This document shows positions 16,753 to 25,619 of a DNA stretch of 64,000 nt, one piece after another (the stretch's first letter is position 1; every line of letters begins with the position of its first letter). Source of the DNA: Fusicatenibacter saccharivorans (lineage in GTDB: Bacteria; Bacillota; Clostridia; Lachnospirales; Lachnospiraceae); assembly GCF_015557635.1 (NCBI RefSeq), contig NZ_JADNOP010000012.1, positions 1-64,000 of the forward strand, read 5' to 3'. A program made the translations under genes and the position numbers. The notes below the pieces were generated by a model. It had not been told where the DNA came from and searched no databases. It saw only the letters and a list, made by a program, of their open reading frames with translations.

Positions 16753-18111
16753 CTATGCTTTTCCGTTCATCACGCAGTTAATCTTTTTCTCATCGTAAAA
16801 CATCAGTATCAGTCCGCCTGCGCCGCAGAATACAGCTGCACCGAATGCCGCAATCCGGTATCCGGCTCCACTGCCGTTTCCAATGGTGGAGACCGCCGTA
16901 AAGATCAGCATGGAAAGGCTCTGCCCCAGCTTGAAGGCGAAAGTTCTGGCTGCGTAGAACATTCCCTCGCGGCTGCTTCCCGAGGTAACCGCATCGCTCT
17001 GTGCAATATCTGCGACAACCGCCTGCGGCAGAATACCGAAAATCGCCATGGGAAGTGCTGCCGCGACTGTCAGAATCAGACCCTGTACGGCTTCCGGAAT
17101 GAACGGGATGTTTCCCATAAAGCCTGTGTAAAAATATGCAAGGCTAAAAATAGCAAAGGCAAACAGAATCATCTTTTTCTTGCCCAGTTTCGGTGTCAGC
17201 TTGTTGACCGGAACGTAAAAGACAAGCGACAGTGCGGTCATTCCCACAAAATACAGTGTTGTCATCGTCTCCGGGAGTTTCAGCAGGCTGGTAACGAAAA
17301 ACGGAAGGCCCGTCTGGAACATGGTAAGTGCGATCCAGTAAAAGATATCGGATCCCACGAATTTTCGGAATTCTCCGTTTCGAAAGGTTGCCGCAAGGGA
17401 ACGGAAGGCGGAATCCTTCGAAGGAACGGTATCTACGTAATCTTTTTCCCGAATACAGAATACCGGCACGAGCATGCATACGAAAGCTGCCAGCGCCATG
17501 GCTGTGAAGGTGACCCGGATCGCATTTACTCTTCCAAAGGAAGGAATCAACGCACCCCAGATCGTCGGTGCCAGATAGGCCACGGCTGTTCCTGCGATAA
17601 AGGTAAAGGAAATGATGGTGGATATGTTCAGGCGTTCCTGCTGTGTGTGGCCAAGCTCCGGAATCAGAGCATTGTATGGGGTACAATATGCCGTGATCGA
17701 AAGATAGTATGCCAGAATCATCACAAATAAGAACGCAGCATTGATCCAGCTGTTTTCATTCGCCGGTGACCAGAACACCAGCACCGTGGAAAGTGCCAGC
17801 GGCAGAGCCGCGCCTTTTAAAAACGGGATCCGCCGTCCATTTTTCGAAGTACACCGGTCTGACCAGGACGCAATCATCGGGTCAGTGAATGCATCGAAAA
17901 TTCTTCCGAAAGCTGTAATTCCTCCAATAATGGTAAAAACCCCGAAAATCACCAGCCCCTGCGGAATGAATACCGTCTGTCCCTGGCTGATTGCGGTTTC
18001 ATCCGGCTGATAAAAGTACACCAGCCAGTTCGATATGATACCAGACAGCAGCGCCCATCCAAACTGGCCTGCTGCGAACTGCCATATCTTTGCCGTTGTT
18101 AATTTTTTCAT
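16753..18111 (-). CDS. GPH-type MFS sugar:cation symporter
   Basis: About 452 residues with 12 hydrophobic segments. The pattern FGRIFDAFTDPMIASWSD (motif A of the glycoside-pentoside-hexuronide family) and RRIPFLKGAALPLA are clear. I chose the ATG at 18111 (MKKLTTAKIWQFAAG) because GGGGGAAGC precedes it and the hydrophobic start follows; the open frame begins 45 bp earlier. It probably imports a glycoside. No glycosidase lies nearby, so the substrate is unknown. The natural stop is TAG, which shows that amber is used as a normal terminator in this genome. Confidence 0.85.
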   Translation of the reverse strand: MKKLTTAKIWQFAAGQFGWALLSGIISNWLVYFYQPDETAISQGQTVFIPQGLVIFGVFTIIGGITAFGRIFDAFTDPMIASWSDRCTSKNGRRIPFLKGAALPLALSTVLVFWSPANENSWINAAFLFVMILAYYLSITAYCTPYNALIPELGHTQQERLNISTIISFTFIAGTAVAYLAPTIWGALIPSFGRVNAIRVTFTAMALAAFVCMLVPVFCIREKDYVDTVPSKDSAFRSLAATFRNGEFRKFVGSDIFYWIALTMFQTGLPFFVTSLLKLPETMTTLYFVGMTALSLVFYVPVNKLTPKLGKKKMILFAFAIFSLAYFYTGFMGNIPFIPEAVQGLILTVAAALPMAIFGILPQAVVADIAQSDAVTSGSSREGMFYAARTFAFKLGQSLSMLIFTAVSTIGNGSGAGYRIAAFGAAVFCGAGGLILMFYDEKKINCVMNGKA

Positions 18112-18143
18112 TTTGCTTCCCCCTGTTTTGTCTTCTCCTGTTT

Positions 18144-20006
18144 TTATACCGTCCAAATTTTTACATTTTTTCCAGAAAAGGCGATTCCAAGTTTGATGAC
18201 TTCCGTAACCCCTTCCTGCCGCATTTCTGCATCGTATCGCTGTGTTTCAATCTGGTTTAATGCTTCTTTCGCTAATTTTTTCAGTGTGTCTTCTGTAATC
18301 CCCTTTTTCCATTTTAGTTCCATCAGAATGCCAGGATACCGGAGTTCTCGCGGGAACAGGCTGATATCGTACCGTCCCTCTCCGAATTCCCGGTTGGATG
18401 TGATTTTATACTGTTGATCCAGCAATGCAATCAGTCCCAGTACCAGTCCATGGTAAAAACCTTCTGCGCCCGCATCGTAAAAACTGATCAACTTGTCCAT
18501 ATACTCTGCAATCGCACTCTGCAGTTTTTTCACATCATTCGTATACAGGCTTTCCGCAATCCGGTCTGCTGTCGTTCTGGTTACTGCTCCAATCTGCAGC
18601 AGATGGGATAAAATCTCTGCTTTGTAAACTGCCGCAATCTCCCAGTTGGGAATGGATACCTCACACAGATACGATCCGTCTGTCTGCAACTCCTTTTTTG
18701 GTGTTTTCAGATATCCAGCAACCAGAAGCAGACTGTAAATACTGGAGGGTTCTTCCAGCAGAGACCGGTAAACTACATTTTGATCGATTCTCGCAACCAC
18801 TCGCTCTCCCTGCAGCAATGCATACAATTTCTCTATGACATCCTCTGTCGCTGCCTTCAGAACTTCTTCCAGAATTTCATTCTTTCCGGTGTTTACCCAA
18901 TATGCCTTTGGAATACACCCCTGTGCAATATAGTTGACCACGGACCAGGGATTGTAAACTTCTTCTGCGCCAAAAAGATATCCGTCATACCAGGTTTTAA
19001 GCTCTGCTTCTTTTTCGAGAGCACCGTAATCCCGCAGCATTTTATGGACTTCTGCACGGGTAAATCCAAAGTATTTATCGTATGTCTCATCCAGAATGGA
19101 ATTTACCGTCGGATTATTCAGACCACTGAATATACTTTCCTGTGCAATCCGCAGAATTCCAGTTAAAAAACCGTACGACAGATGCCGGTTGTCTTTGAAT
19201 GCGCCGGAAAAGAAATTCCACATAAATCCAACAATTTCTTCATAAAACTTTTTCGAATAGCCTTCCTGAATCGGTGCATCATATTCATCGATCATAATGA
19301 TCGGTGCTTTTCCATAATGTTCATGAAGCATTTTGGAAAGTTTCTGCAGAGACGAGGAGAGCTCTACTTCATTCGCCTGACCTGCCAGTATTTTCCGAAA
19401 ATAATCCTTCTCGTATGGTTCCAGTTTCTCACTCATCCCCAATTCCTTATGTCTGCCGAACTCTTCCTGTACCAGCTCTGCAATTTTTGCAAAAGTCAGT
19501 TCCCAGGACGCAAATTTTATATCTTTAAACGTCAGAAAAATAACCGGATATTTTCCCTGATGCTCTCGGTATTCTTCTCCACATTTCCAGATTTCTTTGT
19601 CTCGGAAATACTGGCTGGTATCTGTATCGGAAATTTCAAAGAAAACGCGAAGCATATCCATATTCAACGTCTTTCCAAATCGTCTCGGCCGCGTAAACAG
19701 TGATACCAGTGGTTTTCGATCCAGAAATTCTTTGATCATTCCTGTCTTGTCCACATAATAATATTCCGACTGTGCCCGTACGTAATCAGATATTCCTATC
19801 GGAAGTGGTTTTTTTGCTTCTTTTTCCTCTTTTTTTACATACTTTCCTGACAGTATTCTGCCATCCACTGGTTTTTCTGCCTCATCCGGAATGCGCCAGC
19901 TTTTTCCTTCTTTTACGGCTCCTGGAATTTTACCTGTTTTGCAGAAAGTTGTTACAGTGCGTTCCGTAACGCCCCATAGCTTTGCCATTTCCTTGCATGT
20001 TTTCAT
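18144..20006 (-). CDS. AAA-ATPase-like / PD-(D/E)XK nuclease protein with N-terminal HTH
   Basis: A 620-residue protein of the AAA-ATPase_like plus DUF1703 family, which is common and multicopy in Clostridia and Bacteroidetes. YYYVDKTGMIKEF at 82-94 and Walker A RPRRFGKT at 106-113 are diagnostic. IIMIDEYDAP is the Walker B region, and GEGRYDISLFP plus LMELKWKK near the C-terminus is the nuclease core. The first about 45 residues form a helix-turn-helix (MAKLWGVTERTVTTFCK, then SWRIPDE), which is uncommon in this family and suggests that the protein binds DNA or autoregulates. The function is unknown; a role in conflict or mobile-element biology has been proposed for the family. Confidence 0.85.
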   Translation of the reverse strand: MKTCKEMAKLWGVTERTVTTFCKTGKIPGAVKEGKSWRIPDEAEKPVDGRILSGKYVKKEEKEAKKPLPIGISDYVRAQSEYYYVDKTGMIKEFLDRKPLVSLFTRPRRFGKTLNMDMLRVFFEISDTDTSQYFRDKEIWKCGEEYREHQGKYPVIFLTFKDIKFASWELTFAKIAELVQEEFGRHKELGMSEKLEPYEKDYFRKILAGQANEVELSSSLQKLSKMLHEHYGKAPIIMIDEYDAPIQEGYSKKFYEEIVGFMWNFFSGAFKDNRHLSYGFLTGILRIAQESIFSGLNNPTVNSILDETYDKYFGFTRAEVHKMLRDYGALEKEAELKTWYDGYLFGAEEVYNPWSVVNYIAQGCIPKAYWVNTGKNEILEEVLKAATEDVIEKLYALLQGERVVARIDQNVVYRSLLEEPSSIYSLLLVAGYLKTPKKELQTDGSYLCEVSIPNWEIAAVYKAEILSHLLQIGAVTRTTADRIAESLYTNDVKKLQSAIAEYMDKLISFYDAGAEGFYHGLVLGLIALLDQQYKITSNREFGEGRYDISLFPRELRYPGILMELKWKKGITEDTLKKLAKEALNQIETQRYDAEMRQEGVTEVIKLGIAFSGKNVKIWTV

Positions 20007-20117
20007 TCGTTTCCTCCTTTCCAGTGTGCTTCTTTCCGATTATTATATCTTATTTTCAGAAATATATCAATTGTTGTATTTTCATTTTTCCGAATATTAT
20101 CGTTGTTTTGCTTTATT

Positions 20118-20157
20118 TTCAAAGAAGGCAGCGTTTTTCTCCGCTGCCTTCTTTGAA
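20118..20157. repeat. Hairpin repeat copy 1
   Basis: A perfect 16-bp stem (20118-20133 with 20142-20157) has the same core as the element at 25958-25997: a 34-bp identity running from AAAGAAGGCAGCG through the loop to CGCTGCCTTCTTT. It lies just beyond the end of dinB. The better T-tract is on the plus strand, so it may be a palindromic repeat rather than, or as well as, a dinB terminator. Confidence 0.75.
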
Positions 20158-20166
20158 GATTATTTT

Positions 20167-21429
20167 TCAGTTTTCCGCATCATTTTTCATCTGTGCCTTC
20201 GCTTTTCTTGCAATTCCCTGTGTTCCGTTCAGGATGCTTGCGCGGGTGACTTTGTCGTTGCCGTATTTCTGGCGGATTGCGTCGAGGGCGGCATCGAGTT
20301 TACGGCTTTTCTCCTTCTTTTCGGGATCTTCGAAGAGGGAGAGCTGTTCGAAATCGTCTTCGGTAAGGCCGGTTACGGAGACACCGATCAGGCGGAGGGG
20401 CTCTCCTTTCCAGGATTCGCGGAAGAGCTGTTTGGCGCAGCGGTAGATTTCATCTGTGATATCGGTCGCATTTGGAAGTTTTGTCTGGTGTGAGCGGTTT
20501 CGGAAATCGAGGGTGCGGAAGGTTATGGAAACGGAGGTGCATTTTTTCTTTTTCCGACGCATGCGGGCGGCCACGATGTCACACTGGGCGAGAAGAATCG
20601 GGTCGACCTGTTCGATAGAGACGATGTCCTCGTTAAAGGTCGTCTCTGCGCTGAAGCCTTTCGCCTCATCGGGCTGTGCTTTTACGGGGGAATCGTCGAT
20701 GCCGCGGGCGTACTGGTACAGCTGATGGCCGTTTTTATTGCCAATCAGGGTCTGAATATCAGTTTCCCATGCATGTGCCAGATCTCCGATCGTGCGGATT
20801 CCGGCCTCGGTCAGCTTCTTTTCGGACGCTTTGCCGAGAAACAAAAGCTCGCGTACCGGAAGAGGCCACATCTTCGCAGGGATTTCTTCTGGAAACAGGG
20901 TATGCACTTTGTTCGGTTTTTCGAAATCGGACGCCATTTTGGCCAGGAGTTTATTGGTGGAAATGCCGACATTTACCGTAAATCCCAGCTCGTCGGAAAT
21001 CCGGTCTTTAATTTCATGTGCTGCCGCGATCGGATCCGGGTACAAAAGAGAGGTTCCCGTCATATCAAGGAACACTTCGTCAATCGAGAAAGACTCCATG
21101 ACCGGAGTGTAGGATGCGCAGATTTTCTTGAAGGCCCGGGAGCACTTGACATAAAGATCGAAATCACTGGGAACAATAACCATATTCGGGCATTTCCGCA
21201 GTGCCATTGCCACAGGCTCGCCGGTCTGGACACCGCATTTTTTCGCCGGAATCGACTTTGCTACAACGATACCCGTCCTTTTTGCCGGGTCACCGCCGAT
21301 GCAGGCGGGAATGTCCCGCAGATCCGGCAGCCCCTCTTTCATCCGCCGCGCGGACTCCCAGGATAAAAAGGCGCTGTTGACATCTACATGGAAAATCAGG
21401 CGGTCTGCCGGCTTCTTTGTTTTATTCAT
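20167..21429 (-). CDS. dinB: DNA polymerase IV (Y-family)
   Basis: A translesion DNA polymerase of about 420 residues. FHVDVNSAFLSWE carries the first catalytic aspartate and SIDEVFLDMTGT the SIDE motif. RPHN-type little-finger sequences (ISTNKLLAKMASDF, GIGxIRTIGDLA-like) follow. I chose ATG 21429 (MNKTKKPADRLIF): it overlaps the nitroreductase stop (ATGAATAA), whereas the longer open frame from 21516 would run antisense-like sequence into the nitroreductase gene. It probably acts in damage tolerance and is co-transcribed with the nitroreductase. Confidence 0.9.
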   Translation of the reverse strand: MNKTKKPADRLIFHVDVNSAFLSWESARRMKEGLPDLRDIPACIGGDPAKRTGIVVAKSIPAKKCGVQTGEPVAMALRKCPNMVIVPSDFDLYVKCSRAFKKICASYTPVMESFSIDEVFLDMTGTSLLYPDPIAAAHEIKDRISDELGFTVNVGISTNKLLAKMASDFEKPNKVHTLFPEEIPAKMWPLPVRELLFLGKASEKKLTEAGIRTIGDLAHAWETDIQTLIGNKNGHQLYQYARGIDDSPVKAQPDEAKGFSAETTFNEDIVSIEQVDPILLAQCDIVAARMRRKKKKCTSVSITFRTLDFRNRSHQTKLPNATDITDEIYRCAKQLFRESWKGEPLRLIGVSVTGLTEDDFEQLSLFEDPEKKEKSRKLDAALDAIRQKYGNDKVTRASILNGTQGIARKAKAQMKNDAEN

Positions 21430-21922
21430 CGATAAAATGAATCCGTTCTGGTTTAAAGCGGTCCTGCTGCTCTCTGTGCTCGGCAGGATAGCCAAGAGCA
21501 AACAGCGCAAAGACATGAACTTCTTCCGGCAGTCCCAGCAGAACTCTTACTTTTTCCATATTTTCTTCATTTGGTGCAATGCCGAACCATACGCCGCCAA
21601 GACCAAGCGCATCCGTTTCCAGCCAGATATTTTCCTGGGCAATCGACATATCGATCTGCGCAAATGCTGGAGCGACAAGACCTTCCAGGCGATATGCCGA
21701 TACCAGCACAACCGGAGCTTTTGCCGCGCAGCCGGTGTACGGTGTCATTTTAGAAAGCGCCTCAATTTTTTTCTTATCCGTTACCACATAAAATTCCCAC
21801 GGCTGCTGATTGCACGCGCTTGGAGCCTGCATGCCTGCTTTTAAGATCTGCATAATTTTTTCTTTTTCAACCGGCTTGTCTTCATATTTTCTAACACTGA
21901 TTCTGTGAAAAATACTGTTCAT
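21422..21922 (-). CDS. Nitroreductase family protein
   Basis: A 166-residue FMN-dependent oxidoreductase. MNSIFHRISVRKYEDKPVEKE is the family start, followed by GMQAPSACNQQPW (flavin binding) and LGLGGVWFGIAP. The length is typical of the shorter clostridial members. It overlaps the dinB start by 8 bp. The electron acceptor cannot be inferred. It ends the higher-GC chromosomal block; the Argonaute gene downstream is AT-rich. Confidence 0.9.
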   Translation of the reverse strand: MNSIFHRISVRKYEDKPVEKEKIMQILKAGMQAPSACNQQPWEFYVVTDKKKIEALSKMTPYTGCAAKAPVVLVSAYRLEGLVAPAFAQIDMSIAQENIWLETDALGLGGVWFGIAPNEENMEKVRVLLGLPEEVHVFALFALGYPAEHREQQDRFKPERIHFIDE

Positions 21923-22034
21923 TTCAAAATCCTCCTTGGTTTCTTATGGGATGTCTCTTTGCAGACTATTATAGCATTTTTCCTAAAAAAACTCCAGAAT
22001 CCCTGTCGTCTCATTTTTATCTATGTTTTATTTT

Positions 22035-24269
22035 TCACAAAAAGAATAGCCGATCGTCCATCTTTCCTTCCGGAACAAATTCTCTATTCTTACAAATTTT
22101 GTCCGCATATCCAGTCGTAATAGGAAGCCGCATTTTTTGTGTTGACCCCACGTGTAACTGCGAAAGATAAAGCACCTGTGTCAAAATATCAGCCATAGAA
22201 AGATTTCCACATTTTTTCTCAATCAAAATGGGATTCTGTGATCCTTTTTTATTTTTCATATTTGTCGTCACAAGATATCCTTTGTCTGCGTTATAAACAC
22301 AGTATCCCATCGGTGGATTCTCTATCTGCCCATTCTGCCAGAATATCAGTTTACTGCTGATATTTTTTCTTACTTCAATAATATTATACATAATTCCCTT
22401 GGCCGCAAAGTAATTTTTATACCATTCATCATCTTCATTGCTGAATCCATCTCGATGAATCACAATGTTCTTCGGCATTTCACCAAAACGGTCTTCATAT
22501 GCAAAAATCACCTGATCAAAAATATCCTGAAGAATCCTGGTAGTAATTTTTTCTCCCTGCTGTGGTGCTGCCGGTTTATAAAATCCAAGCAGACGGCCAT
22601 ATTTGTCAAATACAACCGAGCAGGCAGGATAATGAATTCCTTTTGCTATCGTCGCAACATCAAGACCTACAAAACAATCCACATTGCCAGGCATATCTTT
22701 TACAACCCATGGAATCCCGCCTGTTTTTCCAAGAATTCCAAGAATTATATTGTGAAGGTAATATCTTGAATTATTTTTTGCCTTATTCCCTTCTTTTGCT
22801 TCCTCAGCGAACAATTTTGCTGTTTTCATACTGATCATCTGTGACGGGATATTAGCCTTTGCCCAAATAGTTTTAAACGGATTGTACGGTCCATCTTCCT
22901 CCATCCCATCTGGTACAAGTGCAATGACCAGATCGATTCCTTCTATCTTCTGCAATTTATTGGCAGCTCTTTTATAATCTGTAATATCTCCCAACTCATA
23001 TTCTTCCCGTACCATTGCCTTTACATCCAGATCCAGCAGTCCCGCCATGGTATATAAATCCTTTTCCCCGTGATACTTTCCAAGTTTCGCAAAGGTATAA
23101 ATCCCATTTACAACTGCCTTCATCAAATCATAGGAATTTCTCGGATACAAATATCCTATTTTTATTTCTTTTTCCGTCTTTCGATAAAAACCGTAGTTGA
23201 ATACTTTAAATTCTTCGCCGCATTTAAGAGCCTTATCTTTTCCACAAACTAACAGCGGTTCTTTAACTTTACCTTTCTTATAGCCAATTTTCTCTACTGT
23301 ACATGGATCTGTTTCAAATTTCATTCCGTCAAGTGGCTCAATCGTTCCAATATCCTGTATAAAATCCTGGTCTAAAAGTACTCTGGTCTTCATATTCCGT
23401 TTTACCAAGGACTCTGTCCGCATAGAAAAAGCTGCATCCATACGGCTTACCGTTTCTCTTGTCAATACTGGTTTTAATGCCTGCGGATAATAAGGTAATT
23501 CTATTCCCGTCTGAAGTGCCACCTTAACTATCCTGGTATCATCAGAAATATTCTCTACCCTGTATGCTTCATTTCGTTGGATATAATACGCCTTTAGACT
23601 ATCTGCAAAATCCAGTTTATCCGTTACGGTCAAATCACAGATTTCTGTCAGAATGCCTGTCTGATTATTCTTTGCCCAGTCATTTTTTACTTCCTGCCCA
23701 ATTAGATTTAGTCCTTTTTCCAGATAATCAGCTACAGTTTGATTCGATGAAAAAAGACTGCTGGTATCAATTCTCAGATATGCTTTTTCATCATCCATAA
23801 TAGTAACCCAGAAATTATATTTCCGTTCCAGACTAATTTCTCTGTTTCCTGACGAAAACGTCTCAAATCCCTGATTTGTCATAATCCACTTACTTGTCAC
23901 ATTACTTTTACAGGAATATTTTCTGTATTTTCCAAAAATTAAAATTTGGGATAGTTTTTGTGTGATCCAGTATTTGATAAGTTCCTGATAGATTCTTCTG
24001 TTTTCTAAAACAGGCAGTTCTCGTGATCCCTCATATTCGACTGTAAAATCAGCATTTGGGATTTTCTCTTGCAGTTTTTCCGTCGCATAGATTTTGTTTC
24101 CATCTTCAAATACGCCTGCCTGATTCCAGTTTCGTAATTTCCAGGCTGCCCCTCTGATAATAGAATATGTATTTCCTATTTTTTGTACATGAAGTTCATA
24201 AACATGAAATTCTACCGGTTTTACAGTATCTACTGACGCAAATACTTCCATTTTTAAATCTTTTTCCAA
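22035..24269 (-). CDS. Long prokaryotic Argonaute with intact DEDD catalytic tetrad
   Basis: A 744-residue protein that reads as a full-length long pAgo. The PIWI domain carries D537 (VGLDVATIAKG), E573 (QQGEKITTR), D607 (IVIHRDGF) and D723 (TTGYADKIC). These residues are spaced 36, 34 and 116 apart, the spacing I recall for C. butyricum Argonaute (D541, E577, D611, D727). The total length is also about the same (748 there). The MID region includes IPSQMISMK. Catalytically active long-A pAgos use small guides to cut invading DNA. The start is probably TTG at 24269, seven bases after AGGAGG; an ATG lies 18 bp further in. It follows the WYL regulator by 55 bp, so one operon is likely. No Cas4-like, nuclease or helicase partner adjoins it. 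Confidence 0.93.
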   Translation of the reverse strand: MEKDLKMEVFASVDTVKPVEFHVYELHVQKIGNTYSIIRGAAWKLRNWNQAGVFEDGNKIYATEKLQEKIPNADFTVEYEGSRELPVLENRRIYQELIKYWITQKLSQILIFGKYRKYSCKSNVTSKWIMTNQGFETFSSGNREISLERKYNFWVTIMDDEKAYLRIDTSSLFSSNQTVADYLEKGLNLIGQEVKNDWAKNNQTGILTEICDLTVTDKLDFADSLKAYYIQRNEAYRVENISDDTRIVKVALQTGIELPYYPQALKPVLTRETVSRMDAAFSMRTESLVKRNMKTRVLLDQDFIQDIGTIEPLDGMKFETDPCTVEKIGYKKGKVKEPLLVCGKDKALKCGEEFKVFNYGFYRKTEKEIKIGYLYPRNSYDLMKAVVNGIYTFAKLGKYHGEKDLYTMAGLLDLDVKAMVREEYELGDITDYKRAANKLQKIEGIDLVIALVPDGMEEDGPYNPFKTIWAKANIPSQMISMKTAKLFAEEAKEGNKAKNNSRYYLHNIILGILGKTGGIPWVVKDMPGNVDCFVGLDVATIAKGIHYPACSVVFDKYGRLLGFYKPAAPQQGEKITTRILQDIFDQVIFAYEDRFGEMPKNIVIHRDGFSNEDDEWYKNYFAAKGIMYNIIEVRKNISSKLIFWQNGQIENPPMGYCVYNADKGYLVTTNMKNKKGSQNPILIEKKCGNLSMADILTQVLYLSQLHVGSTQKMRLPITTGYADKICKNREFVPEGKMDDRLFFL

Positions 24270-24324
24270 TATAGTTCCTCCTGGTTTTCATAAAGTTTGT
24301 TTTATCATATTTTTTTGTCCTGTA

Positions 24325-25344
24325 TTATTGTGATCCATTTATATTATTCATTATTTCCAATGTATTCTCCAATTTTGTCTTTATATTTTCCCGCAGCATT
24401 TGTGGTTCTATAACCATAAACTTATCCATATATTTCATGAACCATCCAAGTAAAGTTACACTGTTCATTTTATAAAAAACGGCTCTGCAATTTCCATTTT
24501 CCAGTTTTTGGACCGATACATTTTTCCCAACAAAATCATAGAGAATTGCATTTGTCGCCGGTTCTGGTTTATATTCCACTTCTATTCTTACGGTTTCCCC
24601 CAGGAAATGGTTTACACTTTCTTCAATATATTTCCGAATAATAAGTTCGGGATTTGGACCTATTTTTTCTACAGCGTCAATCGCGTCACTCTGTGATATC
24701 TCCAGATTTTCAATTCGATCAAGCCTATAACTTGTAAGTCTATCATAATGATCATGTGCCCCGATTAAATAATAGGTATTATCAGACCAATATATTTCAT
24801 AAAGATTAAGCGAATATTTTTTTCCTTCTCTTCGAAGCACCTTTTGCAACTTCTCATTTACTTCTGTATATTGAAATTCAATTTTTTTATGGAGATACAT
24901 AGCTTCCAGCATTGTTTCAATGTAGTATCCTGTTTCCCTATCAGAATCCATGTTTCCTGCCTTGGGTGTCATCATATGACAAAATCTGCTTCGACTTCTC
25001 TTACTTGTAAGATCCAATAGTCGTTCTTTCAATTCCTTTGCTTCCTTTGCAGAAATGCATCTTGCCTGCTGTACTGCATCCAACATAATTTTAATTTCCC
25101 AGTCCGAAAATATATGTTTTTTCATATACCAGCCCATCTTTTTATCCGCACACTGATATATTTCATAACCACAAAATTGCAGCATTTTAATATCACGATA
25201 AACAGAACGGCGATCGACCTGTTCTATTTGATATTCCTCTTCCAGATATTTCAAAATCTGTGTCGCATTCATCGGACTTTTTTCATCTGTTTCCTCTAAA
25301 ATCTGTAACACTCGAATCAGTTTTTCTTTATGATCAGTTCCCAT
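24325..25344 (-). CDS. WYL-domain transcriptional regulator, first gene of the Argonaute operon
   Basis: A 339-residue DeoR/YafY-type regulator. An N-terminal winged helix (residues 5-70; NATQILKYLEEEY and RRSVYRDIKML as recognition helix) precedes a WYL domain (about 140-230; YYLIGAHDHYDRLTSYRLDRI) and a WCX-like C-terminus. WYL proteins of this build repress several anti-phage systems and are thought to sense nucleic acid or nucleotides. It is transcribed ahead of the Argonaute with a 55-bp gap, so it probably controls its own operon. A good ribosome site (AAAGGAGAAAG) precedes the ATG. Confidence 0.88.
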   Translation of the reverse strand: MGTDHKEKLIRVLQILEETDEKSPMNATQILKYLEEEYQIEQVDRRSVYRDIKMLQFCGYEIYQCADKKMGWYMKKHIFSDWEIKIMLDAVQQARCISAKEAKELKERLLDLTSKRSRSRFCHMMTPKAGNMDSDRETGYYIETMLEAMYLHKKIEFQYTEVNEKLQKVLRREGKKYSLNLYEIYWSDNTYYLIGAHDHYDRLTSYRLDRIENLEISQSDAIDAVEKIGPNPELIIRKYIEESVNHFLGETVRIEVEYKPEPATNAILYDFVGKNVSVQKLENGNCRAVFYKMNSVTLLGWFMKYMDKFMVIEPQMLRENIKTKLENTLEIMNNINGSQ

Positions 25345-25395
25345 TCTTTCTCCTTTTGATCATTTTATATGTATCTTACCTTTTCGCCGCTTTTT

Positions 25396-25430
25396 ATCAT
25401 AATATTATATCATCTGTCACAATAATGGCA
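25396..25430 (-). promoter_or_regulatory. Candidate promoter/operator of the WYL-Argonaute operon
   Basis: On the minus strand a TATAAT lies in GATGATATAATATTATGAT, 60-70 bp upstream of the WYL start. The -10 region contains a perfect 10-bp palindrome, ATAATATTAT (25399-25408), within a larger imperfect dyad. TTGTGA lies upstream but its spacing to TATAAT is too short, so a later TATGAT could be the -10. A repressor binding here would block transcription. The exact promoter is uncertain. Confidence 0.4.
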
Positions 25431-25434
25431 CACG

Positions 25435-25468
25435 TAAAAACATCTGCCCTATTGGACAGATGTTTTTA
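25435..25468 (-). terminator. Intrinsic terminator
   Basis: A perfect 12-bp stem, TAAAAACATCTG with CAGATGTTTTTA, around a 10-base loop. It overlaps the stop codon of the small broken ORF downstream of DUF1294 and gives a T-run on the minus strand. It can also end transcripts from the opposite side, and it isolates the WYL-Argonaute operon from DUF1294. Confidence 0.75.
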
Positions 25469-25612
25469 CATATCTAAAAGCATTTCATAAATATGCTGTT
25501 CTTTCTCACTCTGCAAGAAAGTACCGCGCGCCAACGCATTTTGCAGGCGGCTAAGCTGTGCGTCTGCATAGCCGCCGAAGGACTGGACGGCTCATTTCCA
25601 TTTTCATCACCT
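25466..25612 (-). pseudogene. Small frameshifted ORF downstream of DUF1294
   Basis: A ribosome site (AAAGGTGATG) and ATGs in the frame MKMEMSR begin here, but that frame closes quickly. A one-base shift opens a protein-like frame of about 43 codons: GGYADAQLSRLQNALARG, then TFLQSEKEQHIYEMLLDM, stop at 25466. The stop sits inside the hairpin terminator, as expected for a real gene end. It may be a broken small gene or a programmed shift. I do not recognise the family. Confidence 0.35.
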
Positions 25613-25619
25613 TTCTTTC

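Noticed and set aside
21422-24269. Nitroreductase and DinB as functional partners of the Argonaute
   Set aside because: They are more GC-rich, overlap each other and not the Argonaute, and are separated from it by 112 bp. Simple adjacency is more likely.
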